17,233 bases of DNA from Nostoc sp. CHAB 5715 (GTDB lineage: Bacteria > Cyanobacteriota > Cyanobacteriia > Cyanobacteriales > Nostocaceae), in NCBI RefSeq assembly GCF_020829685.1, contig NZ_JAIVFR010000020.1:1-17233 (forward strand). The letters run 5' to 3'. Under the pieces are notes generated by a model that ran no database searches, had not been told where the DNA came from, and saw only the letters and a list, made by a program, of their open reading frames with translations. Below, one piece after another: positions 1 to 6,850 of this stretch. The translations under genes and the position numbers were made by a program. Numbering within the stretch: the first letter of the stretch is position 1; every line of letters begins with the position of its first letter.

Positions 1-1
1 C

Positions 2-748
2 GATCGCGCCCAGGATGTAAACTCGATGTTTAGCGATCGCACCATAAAAGCAATTATTCCCATGCGTGGTGGTTGGGGTTGTAATCGCATTTTACCTTTA
101 CTCAACTACTCGCTAATCCGCTCCCATCCGAAAATTATCATCGGTTACAGCGATATTACGACGCTGTTGTTAGCAATTAATGCCCGTAGTCAAATGATTA
201 CTTTTCATGGGCCAGTTGCTACGTCTACCTGGAATCAATTTACAGTCGATTACTTCAAGCGCATCCTATTTAATGCTGAAGCTGTGATTATGCAAAATCT
301 CAACCCTAGCGAAGTGCGGATGGAGATAATAGCACCGGGAAAAGCGAGAGGTAAACTTGTGGGTGGAAACTTATCGGTGCTGTCAGCGATGGTAGGTTCA
401 CCTTACCTACCTTCTTGGCACAAAAGCATTCTGTTTGTGGAAGAAGTTGGCGAAGATGTTTATCGTATAGATAGGATGCTGACGCAGTTAAAAACTGCTG
501 GGATACTGAATCAAATTGCTGGCTTTATCTTTGGGCAATGCACTAAATGTAGTTTTGGGGATGAACCGTCATTTACATTAATGCAAGTATTGCAACAACA
601 CATACTTCCTTTAGGTATTCCTGCTTGGTATGGTTCAATGATTGGTCATATTAAGGATAAATTTACCTTGCCAATCGGTGTGGAAGTGGAAATAGATGCT
701 GAACTTGGGACAATACGAATGTTAGAGGCGGCTGTAAGTCTTGTTTAA
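2..748 (+). CDS. LD-carboxypeptidase (peptidase S66), 5'-truncated by window edge
   Basis: This is the C-terminal part of a cytoplasmic muramoyl-tetrapeptide LD-carboxypeptidase, which removes the terminal D-alanine from murein tetrapeptides during peptidoglycan recycling. The frame is open from base 2 and codes DRAQDVNSMFSDRTIKAI before the RGGWG motif, so the ATG at 26 is internal and the true start lies upstream of the window. Counting from that ATG, RGGWG is at 14-18 and GYSDIT at 40-45, with Ser42 as the expected nucleophile. The VEEVGEDVYRIDRML segment carries the expected catalytic Glu, and GHIKDKFTLPIG near the C-terminus carries the catalytic His; together these give the Ser-Glu-His triad of the family. 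The C-terminus ends normally. A related S66 role, such as microcin self-immunity (MccF type), cannot be excluded from this fragment. Confidence 0.9.
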   Translation, partial: DRAQDVNSMFSDRTIKAIIPMRGGWGCNRILPLLNYSLIRSHPKIIIGYSDITTLLLAINARSQMITFHGPVATSTWNQFTVDYFKRILFNAEAVIMQNLNPSEVRMEIIAPGKARGKLVGGNLSVLSAMVGSPYLPSWHKSILFVEEVGEDVYRIDRMLTQLKTAGILNQIAGFIFGQCTKCSFGDEPSFTLMQVLQQHILPLGIPAWYGSMIGHIKDKFTLPIGVEVEIDAELGTIRMLEAAVSLV

Positions 749-779
749 GTTATATCTTGCACCAATCCCTACAACCGCC

Positions 780-802
780 AGAGAATAAATTCTCTTTTCT
801 TT
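780..802 (+). terminator. Candidate intrinsic terminator after the LD-carboxypeptidase gene
   Basis: A perfect 7-bp stem, AGAGAAT (780-786) with ATTCTCT (789-795) and a 2-base loop, is followed by a T-rich run (796-802). It lies 32 bases after the stop codon. It also sits inside an inverted repeat, so it may be part of a repeat rather than a dedicated terminator. Confidence 0.4.
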
Positions 803-894
803 AGGACTTACGCACACTCTACGAATTCTCGGCGCTCTTGGCGCCTTGGCGGTTCGATAAATTAAGCGAAGTTAGCAATTTTTGCGTAAGTCCT
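802..894. mobile_element. MITE-like element, 92-bp family, copy 1
   Basis: The perfect 12-bp terminal inverted repeats are AGGACTTACGCA (803-814) and TGCGTAAGTCCT (883-894). A second copy lies at 15734-15825. If the extra T at 802 is included, the flanks are TTTCTT (796-801) and GTTCTT (895-900), a 5/6 direct repeat compatible with a target duplication. No coding capacity is present. The interior contains the CTTGGCG...GGTTCG core also present in the 112-bp family of this window. Confidence 0.7.
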
Positions 895-908
895 GTTCTT
901 ATAGCGCA

Positions 909-989
909 AGTCCACTAAGCGTGGACTACAAACCTTACTCAGTCTTCAATAGATAGACTTTAGCTATCAGCCTCAGAATTCATTCTGAG
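909..989. repeat. Dispersed hairpin repeats
   Basis: Two hairpins occur here: AGTCCAC (909-915) with GTGGACT (921-927), and CCTCAGAAT (970-978) with ATTCTGAGG (981-989). The linking text GACTTTAGCTATCAGCC before the second hairpin closely resembles GACTTTAGCTGTTAGCC at about 12405-12421. The two sites therefore belong to the same dispersed hairpin family. Confidence 0.6.
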
Positions 990-1094
990 GCGGTTGTAGG
1001 GACTGGTGCAAGTTCTGAGTTGAGCCACGAAAATCAGCCGCGCCACAGTGATTTTGATTAAGATTTTGATAGACAGTATGCATTTCTCCTCGCC

Positions 1095-2696
1095 ATGTTA
1101 CGACTAACAGAAGTAAAGCTCCCGCTTGATCATCCTGAAGATGAGATCAAGACTGCTATCCTCAAAAAGCTGCAAATCACGAACGAAGATTTGATCAGCT
1201 ATTCCATCTTCAAGCGTAGCTATGATGCCCGTAAGAAAGGAGAGATTACCCTTGTTTATATTCTGGATGTAGAAACGACTCAAGAAACTCATCTACTCAA
1301 GCGCCTGAAAAAAGATCCTCATGTGAGTGTCACGCCAGACATGAGTTATCGCCCAGTGGCACAAGCACCGAGCAATTTGGCGATTCGCCCCATCATCATT
1401 GGTACTGGGCCTTGTGGCTTATTTGCGGGTTTGATGCTGGCGCAAATGGGCTTTTGTCCCATCATTTTAGAACGTGGCAAACAAGTCCGCGATCGCACCG
1501 TTGATACTTTTGGCTTTTGGAAGAAAAAATCAGACTTCAACCCCGAATCCAATGCCCAGTTTGGCGAAGGTGGGGCGGGTACATTTTCCGATGGCAAACT
1601 CTACAGTCAAGTCAAAGATCCCCAGCATTATGGGCGCAAGGTGCTAACCGAACTCGTCAATGCGGGAGCCTCACCGGAAATTCTCTATATCAATAAACCG
1701 CATATCGGCACTTTCAAACTGGTGGGAATCGTCCAAAGTATGCGTGCCAAAATCGAATCCCTCGGCGGTGAAATTCGCTTTCAAAGCCGGGTAGAAGATA
1801 TTAACATCGAAAATGGACAAGTGCGGGGAGTTACCCTCGCCAGTGGGGAATATATCGCCAGCGATTATGTAGTTCTCGCAGTAGGTCACAGCGCCCGCGA
1901 TACCTTCCAAATGCTATTTGAACGTGGAGTTTACATAGAGCCGAAACCATTTTCCATCGGCTTTCGGGTTGAACATCCCCAGACTCTCATCGACCAATGT
2001 CGTTTCGGCGCTCAAGCTGGTCATAAAATTTTAGGTGCTGCCGATTACAAACTGGTTCACCACTGCCAAAATGGTCGCTCCGTCTATAGTTTCTGTATGT
2101 GTCCGGGGGGCTTGGTGGTTGCAGCTGCATCAGAACCGGGGCGAGTCGTCACCAATGGGATGAGCCAATACTCTCGCAATGAGCGCAATGCCAATAGTGC
2201 GATCGTTGTGGGCATCACCCCCGAAGATTATCCGGGCAACGCCTTGGCGGGAATTGACTTCCAACGGCGCTTAGAAGAACGGGCTTTTGAGTTGGGCGGT
2301 GGAACTTATGAAGCTCCAGGGCAGTTGGTGGGAGACTTTCTCAATCATCGCCCTTCTACAGCATTTGGCACTGTTAAGCCATCTTATACACCTGGGGTAC
2401 ATTTGGGTGATTTGAGTGAGAGTTTACCAGATTATGCGATCGCAGCCATCCGTGAAGCACTTCCCGCTTTTGACAAACAAATAAAGGGATTTGCAATGGA
2501 TGATGCCGTGTTGACTGGGGTAGAAACCCGCACATCATCACCGATTCGGATTAAACGCAAACAGGATTATCAAAGTTTAAATACAGTCGGTCTTTATCCG
2601 GCTGGTGAAGGCGCGGGATACGCAGGGGGAATCCTTTCGGCGGGTATCGATGGTATCAAGGTGGCGGAGGCGGTGGCTTTAAGTATTTTGAGTTGA
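1095..2696 (+). CDS. NAD(P)/FAD-dependent oxidoreductase (COG2509-type dehydrogenase)
   Basis: A predicted cytoplasmic flavoprotein of 533 residues, full length for its family. An N-terminal domain of about 90 residues precedes the dinucleotide-binding fold, whose GTGPCG motif is at 103-108 and is followed about 20 residues later by the acidic strand end ILERG. The motif NAQFGEGGAGTFSDGKL is characteristic of this uncharacterised FAD dehydrogenase family. The C-terminus has the second FAD-binding element (GEGAGYAGGILSAGIDGIKVAEAV), also family-typical. The physiological substrate is not known to me, so no pathway is assigned. The ATG at 1095 was chosen because it fits the family N-terminus; no strong Shine-Dalgarno motif is visible upstream. 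The gene stands alone, with repeat-rich spacers on both sides. Minus-strand open frames inside it are shadows. Confidence 0.9.
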   Translation: MLRLTEVKLPLDHPEDEIKTAILKKLQITNEDLISYSIFKRSYDARKKGEITLVYILDVETTQETHLLKRLKKDPHVSVTPDMSYRPVAQAPSNLAIRPIIIGTGPCGLFAGLMLAQMGFCPIILERGKQVRDRTVDTFGFWKKKSDFNPESNAQFGEGGAGTFSDGKLYSQVKDPQHYGRKVLTELVNAGASPEILYINKPHIGTFKLVGIVQSMRAKIESLGGEIRFQSRVEDINIENGQVRGVTLASGEYIASDYVVLAVGHSARDTFQMLFERGVYIEPKPFSIGFRVEHPQTLIDQCRFGAQAGHKILGAADYKLVHHCQNGRSVYSFCMCPGGLVVAAASEPGRVVTNGMSQYSRNERNANSAIVVGITPEDYPGNALAGIDFQRRLEERAFELGGGTYEAPGQLVGDFLNHRPSTAFGTVKPSYTPGVHLGDLSESLPDYAIAAIREALPAFDKQIKGFAMDDAVLTGVETRTSSPIRIKRKQDYQSLNTVGLYPAGEGAGYAGGILSAGIDGIKVAEAVALSILS

Positions 2697-2840
2697 GAGT
2701 AATCGTCAAATCTGAAATAGTGAATGCGATGCCTACGGCGGTAAACTACGCTGTCTTTGCATCCGATTTTGGGTTGAGAGCGATCGCCTTAAATCTTTTG
2801 CGAAAATGCAATCAAATCTAGCCAGTAGAAAAGTATAGAC
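2697..2840. other. Spacer downstream of the oxidoreductase gene
   Basis: No gene or clear terminator is visible. It contains a HIP1 octamer (2780-2787) and a short GCGATGCCTACGGCGG segment (about 2727) resembling a motif at about 13350-13370, which suggests another small dispersed repeat. Confidence 0.4.
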
Positions 2841-2952
2841 CAATACGCTTGGGTTAAGGCTAAAACTATGTTACAAAGTCAATTTTTTTAACGAACCGCC
2901 AAGACGCCAAGGACGCACAGAGAAGGAAGAAATGCTTAACTGAACTGTATTG
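2841..2952 (+). mobile_element. MITE-like element, 112-bp family, copy 1
   Basis: The element is 112 bp and begins CAATACGCTTGGGTTAAGGC. Its end, read inverted, is CAATACAGTTCAGTTAAGC, giving imperfect terminal inverted repeats of about 19 bp. It is flanked directly by the 10-bp repeat AAGTATAGAC (2831-2840 and 2953-2962). It differs at only one base from the inverted copy at 4662-4773. It has no coding capacity. The right flank is 25 bases from the stop of the UPF0175 gene. Confidence 0.85.
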
Positions 2953-2987
2953 AAGTATAGACATCAATCTATTCATTCGCGTCAAGC

Positions 2988-3221
2988 TTATTCCTGCAAT
3001 GTTTTGAGGTCTTCCTGAAATTCCGCTACGTCGTAATGAACACAAATGCCTCGATCAGCCAGTAATTTTTGAAACTGCATCCGATGCATTCCGATCAATT
3101 CACTAGCCTTTCCTAAGCTGATTTTGTCCCGTTGGAATAGCATAATCACAATTTCCAACAAGAATTCGCGTTCTGGTAAGCCACTGGCTTCGATGATATC
3201 GTCCAAAACTGCCAGACTCAT
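2988..3221 (-). CDS. UPF0175 family protein (orphan antitoxin-like)
   Basis: A 77-residue helix-turn-helix-like protein of the UPF0175 family. The diagnostic stretch is ISLGKASELIGMHRMQFQKL (about residues 34-53), then LADRGICVHYD and an acidic, leucine-rich tail. Members are often the small partner of a PIN-domain protein in toxin-antitoxin pairs. Here no PIN gene follows: the downstream side is occupied by a 112-bp MITE-like element whose flanking repeat begins 25 bases past the stop. The start is supported by a strong GGAGG ribosome-binding site about 7 bases upstream of the ATG at 3221. The upstream neighbour (methyltransferase) is about 100 bases away on the same strand. Regulation of another target is possible; the antitoxin role is inferred from the family only. 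Confidence 0.8.
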   Translation of the reverse strand: MSLAVLDDIIEASGLPEREFLLEIVIMLFQRDKISLGKASELIGMHRMQFQKLLADRGICVHYDVAEFQEDLKTLQE

Positions 3222-3320
3222 GGCTTTTCCTCCAGGTTTGTTTCTTGCATTTTAGCAGTTAGAATAGGCTACCCAGAGCGATCGCCTTCATGTAAATCGC
3301 AAAAGCTGACCGATTCTACC

Positions 3321-4445
3321 TTAGTACAACTCATATTTCATTAACTGACAGGGCAACGTTCCGTTATACACCGCAATTCGCTGGGATGATTTTAGTCCAA
3401 TCGATTGAGACAGTTCCTTGTTGCCACTTAGCACAAACGCAGTCCAGCCTTTGAAGCGTTGTTTGAGCACATCACCCAAAAGTTTATAGAACGCCGCTAA
3501 ATCACTATCTCGCCCCAACCGTTCGCCATAGGGTGGATTGCAGAATAAAATGCCACTGTCTGCGGGGGCGACAACATCTGCAAGCTCCATTTGAGAAAAC
3601 CATACATGGTTATCAACGCCGCAGTTTTGAGCATTATTAATCGCTTGCTCGATTATATTTTCATCGCGATCGCTTCCCCAAATAGGTGCGGGCAGGGTAT
3701 CCAATTGGCTATCCTTAGCTTCTTGCAGCAGCTTTTCTAAAAGGGATAAATCAAAATCGAGCCAAGTTTCAAATCCAAAGCATTCACGAAACAGCCCTGG
3801 TGCTATATTCAGTGCCTTTAGGCTAGCTTCTAGGGGTAAAGTGCCAGATCCACACAGAGGATCGTAGAACATCTGGTCTGGCTGCCAACTTGAAAGTTGA
3901 ATCAGGGCAGCAGCTAGAGATTCCTTTAGAGGGGCCGATCCAACTGCAGGACGGTAGCCTCGGCGATGCAAACTATTTCCAGAACTGTCGAGTTTAACGG
4001 TACAAAAGTCGCGTTCAATATGAACATTGATTCGCACATCTGGTGCATGAAGCTCTACATTTGAACGTTCACCGAGATTTTGCTGCTGCTGGTCAACGAT
4101 CGCATTTTTGATCTGGAGAGATGTGAAGTGGGTGTGATTGAGGCGATCGTTTTTGCCTGTGGTATTCACCGCCAGCGTCATGTCTGGCGTTAAATAGTTT
4201 TGCCAATCGATACTCTGAATGCCGCGATAGAGATCCTTGGCATCAAGGCATGTAAACTCATGGATATTTACCAAGATTCGGAACGGTAGCCTAGCCCAGA
4301 GGTTGACGCGATAAAGCAGAGTGCGATCGCCCTCAAAGGCTACACCGCAAAACCCAGGCTCCACTGAATGAGCGCCTAGCTGCTCTAACTCCTGAGCCGC
4401 AAGGGTTTCTAATCCGCGAGCAACCGTTGCAAAATACTGATTCAT
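3321..4445 (-). CDS. THUMP-domain class I SAM-dependent RNA methyltransferase (RlmL/YpsC-like)
   Basis: A 374-residue protein predicted to methylate guanine N2 in 23S rRNA. The N-terminal part to about residue 155 holds the ferredoxin-like and THUMP RNA-binding region. The Rossmann methyltransferase domain follows, with motif I DPLCGSGT at 195-202, the acidic end of strand 2 at GSDRDE (about 257-262) and catalytic motif IV NPPYGERL at 303-310. The RRGYRPAVGSAPLKE segment (161-175) before motif I is typical. Length matches the single-domain RlmL/YpsC group; the second methyltransferase domain found in E. coli RlmKL is absent. The ATG at 4445 gives the expected MNQYFATVARGLE N-terminus, although the AGAGG upstream almost touches the start codon. 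The exact target nucleotide is inferred from the family. Confidence 0.88.
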   Translation of the reverse strand: MNQYFATVARGLETLAAQELEQLGAHSVEPGFCGVAFEGDRTLLYRVNLWARLPFRILVNIHEFTCLDAKDLYRGIQSIDWQNYLTPDMTLAVNTTGKNDRLNHTHFTSLQIKNAIVDQQQQNLGERSNVELHAPDVRINVHIERDFCTVKLDSSGNSLHRRGYRPAVGSAPLKESLAAALIQLSSWQPDQMFYDPLCGSGTLPLEASLKALNIAPGLFRECFGFETWLDFDLSLLEKLLQEAKDSQLDTLPAPIWGSDRDENIIEQAINNAQNCGVDNHVWFSQMELADVVAPADSGILFCNPPYGERLGRDSDLAAFYKLLGDVLKQRFKGWTAFVLSGNKELSQSIGLKSSQRIAVYNGTLPCQLMKYELY

Positions 4446-5034
4446 CCTCTAATCCAAAGCATTGTCTTCACTGCTGACCCATTGACGCACTTTAGCTTAA
4501 CTCATATCTGGTGACCGGACAATTCGCTTTTTCGCCCGTTCGCAATTCGCTTTTTCCGACGTAATTGATAATTAATTCACCTTGGAGTCAAAGCTCCTAA
4601 TTTCAATTATGAAAAAAACCAAACACGTAGTATCAATATTCAAGAAAGAGCATTCATAAGCCAATACAGTTCAGTTAAGCATTTCTTCCTTCTCTCTGCG
4701 TCCTTGGCGTCTTGGCGGTTCGTTAAAAAAATTGACTTTGTAACATAGTTTTAGCCTTAACCCAAGCGTATTGATTCATAAGCCACTGCGGTCTTGGGGT
4801 CTCCCCAAGTAGAGCAAGTGGCGTGCGTGGGGTATTATTAATTGCGAATTGCGAATTGGAAAGGAAATCAAGCCTGAGTAAGAACACTAGAGCAAATATT
4901 TGTGGAAAGAGATTATTATTTCTTTATTTTCAGTACTATCTTAAATCCAATTAACCCTGATAATATCAAGCTGAAATAGTGTTCAGGCACTTTGTAATAC
5001 AACCCATTAATTAAAATAGTCAGAGGGATAAACA
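4446..5034. other. 589-bp gene-free spacer between the methyltransferase and RTX genes
   Basis: The spacer lies between two divergent genes. It holds a 14-bp direct repeat, CAATTCGCTTTTTC, at 4520-4533 and 4543-4556. It also holds the 112-bp element (4662-4773), a CTTGGGG/CCCCAAG hairpin (4793-4809) and two and a half copies of the heptamer ATTGCGA (4841-4858). Just before the RTX gene is AGAGGGA (5021-5027), a plausible ribosome-binding site. No convincing sigma-70 promoter could be fixed by eye. Confidence 0.6.
4662..4773 (-). mobile_element. MITE-like element, 112-bp family, copy 2 (inverted)
   Basis: In reverse complement it matches the copy at 2841-2952 at 111 of 112 positions. It is flanked directly by a perfect 10-bp direct repeat, ATTCATAAGC (4652-4661 and 4774-4783), different from that of copy 1, so the two copies inserted independently. 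Their near identity suggests recent movement. Confidence 0.88.
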
Positions 5035-6432
5035 ATGACTTTCGTATCTGATATTGTTCTGCTAAAAGACTTAACATCGTCAGCAGATGAGGATTTGGGC
5101 CGGGTAAAAGCCGTACTTCCTGCGACGGTAAATCGTTTAACCAACCCGACGTTAGCAAGTATTTTTGGTAACGACCTGAAATTTGGTATTGCTTCCTTCA
5201 AGGATAAGCCAATACCGCCTCTTGGGGGTTCCGCTGACTATGTATATCAAGCAGAAGTTGCTTTGACAAATAATGTAACAACAGTCAAAGACAAAATCTT
5301 TGACTTTGAAGCTTTTGGTGGCAATGATAGCTCCGAATCACAATTAGACGCACTCTTGTACGCAGCTTTAGATAGCGGTGGCAGTCTCGGTTACAGAGTA
5401 GATTCACTTCGTGTTGTTATAATAGCCACCGATAGTATTTATCACGTTGCTGGCGATCGGGCAGCAGTTAGTCCAAGTGATACTATTGTCAATAACGGAG
5501 ATGGTGTAATTGATCCTAATGAAGATTATCCAGAGATTGGACAAGTAAAAACTGCGCTAGAAGCAAATAACATTATTCCAATTTTTCTAACTACGAGTGA
5601 TGTTGCACTCGATTACGAGATACTAGTTACCCAGCTTGGTCGAGGTGGTATAGTGACTCTTGATTCTAGAAGTGAGAATTTTGCTGATGCCATAAAAGAG
5701 GCAGTTGCTCGATCGCAAAATGTGATAAGTACTGATGTTATTACGACAAATGGAGACGATACCTTTAGTTTGGGAAATTTTTTGGCTGGCGATCAGGTTA
5801 TTTTTGCTGGGGACGGTGATGACAATATTTCGCTTTCTGGTGTTATTGGCAACCATTACATTGATGGGGGAGCAGGTTCTGACATCCTTATTGGTGGAGA
5901 TGGTGCAGACAGAATAGATGGGGGTAGTGATGACGACAACCTTCTGGGCGGCAACGGTGATGATATTCTTTTTGGCAGTAGTGGAAAAGATATTCTGATC
6001 GGGAATAAAGGCGACGATTACCTACAGGGAGATAGTGGGGACGACTTCTTAAAAGGAGGCCCTGGTTCAGATAAGTTTGCATTTGCAACAGGATCACAGT
6101 TTGATATTAAGGAACTCGGAGTTGATATTATTAGTGACTTCAATCCTGAGCAAGACAAGATCCAACTATCTAAATCTACCTTTACCGCTCTAAGTAACTC
6201 AGTCTTCCCAACTGAATTAAATTCCGCAGACTTTGCTACGGTGACGAACGATACTTTAGCGGCAAGTAGTAGTGCGGTGATTGTTTATAATAGCGCAAAT
6301 GGTAGCCTCTTTTATAACCCCAATGGTTCGGCAGATGATTTTGCTGATATAGATTCCGGGGGTAAATTTGCACAATTGGGTGCTAGCTCCTTTCCTGCTC
6401 TAACTACCGCTAGTTTTGAGGTAGTTTTTTAA
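5035..6432 (+). CDS. RTX calcium-binding protein with N-terminal integrin-beta-like I (vWA) domain
   Basis: A 465-residue predicted extracellular protein. Residues 1 to about 230 form a von Willebrand A fold resembling the integrin beta I-like domain. DLTSSADED (12-20) aligns with the MIDAS/ADMIDAS segment DLSYSMKDD, and FGIASFKDKP and DYVYQAEVALTN follow in the expected order. Glu101 and Asp133 (ATDSIYHVAGD) occupy the remaining MIDAS positions, and DYPEIGQVKTALEANNIIPIF matches the later helix-strand. Residues about 239-350 are glycine/aspartate nonapeptide RTX repeats (GGxGxDxLxGG type) that bind calcium. The C-terminal 115 residues resemble the serralysin-like tail that directs type I secretion. 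There is no N-terminal signal peptide, as expected for that route. The start has AGAGGGA about 8 bases upstream. Adhesion is inferred from domains; no type I exporter is nearby. Confidence 0.88.
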   Translation: MTFVSDIVLLKDLTSSADEDLGRVKAVLPATVNRLTNPTLASIFGNDLKFGIASFKDKPIPPLGGSADYVYQAEVALTNNVTTVKDKIFDFEAFGGNDSSESQLDALLYAALDSGGSLGYRVDSLRVVIIATDSIYHVAGDRAAVSPSDTIVNNGDGVIDPNEDYPEIGQVKTALEANNIIPIFLTTSDVALDYEILVTQLGRGGIVTLDSRSENFADAIKEAVARSQNVISTDVITTNGDDTFSLGNFLAGDQVIFAGDGDDNISLSGVIGNHYIDGGAGSDILIGGDGADRIDGGSDDDNLLGGNGDDILFGSSGKDILIGNKGDDYLQGDSGDDFLKGGPGSDKFAFATGSQFDIKELGVDIISDFNPEQDKIQLSKSTFTALSNSVFPTELNSADFATVTNDTLAASSSAVIVYNSANGSLFYNPNGSADDFADIDSGGKFAQLGASSFPALTTASFEVVF

Positions 6433-6437
6433 GGAGG

Positions 6438-6477
6438 CAGGGGGCACACTTCGGCTGCGCTCAGTGACCAGGGGGCA
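6438..6477. repeat. G-rich repeat interrupted by a 22-bp motif
   Basis: CAGGGGGCA occurs at 6438-6446 and again at 6469-6477. Between them is a 22-bp segment, CACTTCGGCTGCGCTCAGTG plus AC, with partly self-complementary ends (CACT...AGTG). The layout looks like a very small dispersed repeat inserted into a G-rich tandem tract. Confidence 0.5.
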
Positions 6478-6515
6478 GGAAGAAGAAAGTAGAAACTCTT
6501 TGTGTCTGATGCGTG

Positions 6516-6644
6516 ATATCATGTTCGGCTGATCACTTATAAAACGTCATTGCGAGCGCAACGAAGTGGAGCGAAGCAATTCCCTTGGTCTCTGCGATTG
6601 CTTCGCAACGCTTGCAATGACAAGTATTTATCCGAACATGATAT
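6516..6644. repeat. 129-bp inverted-repeat element with REP-like core
   Basis: The outer perfect 13-bp inverted repeats are ATATCATGTTCGG (6516-6528) and CCGAACATGATAT (6632-6644). Inside is a palindromic core running from GTCATTGCGAGC (6546) to GCTTGCAATGAC (6621), related to the element at 8671-8845. No open frame of interest and no clear target duplication were seen. With the G-rich repeat before it, this fills most of the 418-bp gap 6433-6850. Confidence 0.65.
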
Positions 6645-6794
6645 GAGTCCTGCATTTTGTACCTCATCTACTTGAAAACTGCTTTAACAAAAAAACAGGA
6701 GGCTGTCACCAGGGGCAAACGAAACGGTATAGTTTCAATATGCCTCAAGTCCTTGCTCATCGCTCTGCTTACCTGAATCGATTACTGTCTGTTT

Positions 6795-6820
6795 GAGCCA
6801 TCTTAAAAAGTGAGATGCTC
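6795..6820 (-). terminator. Weak hairpin downstream of the GalU-like gene
   Basis: GAGCCATCT (6795-6803) pairs with AGATGCTC (6813-6820), an 8-bp stem with one bulge. It lies 30 bases past the stop of the minus-strand GalU-like gene. No T-run follows on that strand, so termination is uncertain. Confidence 0.3.
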
Positions 6821-6850
6821 CCAGACAAACGAATTGAACTGAGATTCAAT

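Larger units (their letters stand above)
756..1013. repeat. Long inverted repeat enclosing a 258-bp intergenic block
   Basis: Bases 756-779 (starting CTTGCACCAATCCCTAC) are the reverse complement of 990-1013 at 23 of 24 positions. The arms enclose the 780-795 hairpin, one copy of the 92-bp TIR element (802-894) and two more hairpins (909-927 and 970-989). This accounts for most of the 346-base gene-free stretch 749-1094. Bases 1014-1094 hold nothing recognisable beyond the leader of the next gene. Confidence 0.7.

Noticed and set aside
2841..4773. The two inverted 112-bp copies as the ends of one composite transposon carrying the UPF0175 and methyltransferase genes
   Set aside because: Each copy has its own different 10-bp duplication, which shows two separate insertions rather than one unit.
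5007..5201. Minus-strand open frames within the start of the RTX gene
   Set aside because: They are antisense to a well-supported coding region with its own ribosome-binding site.
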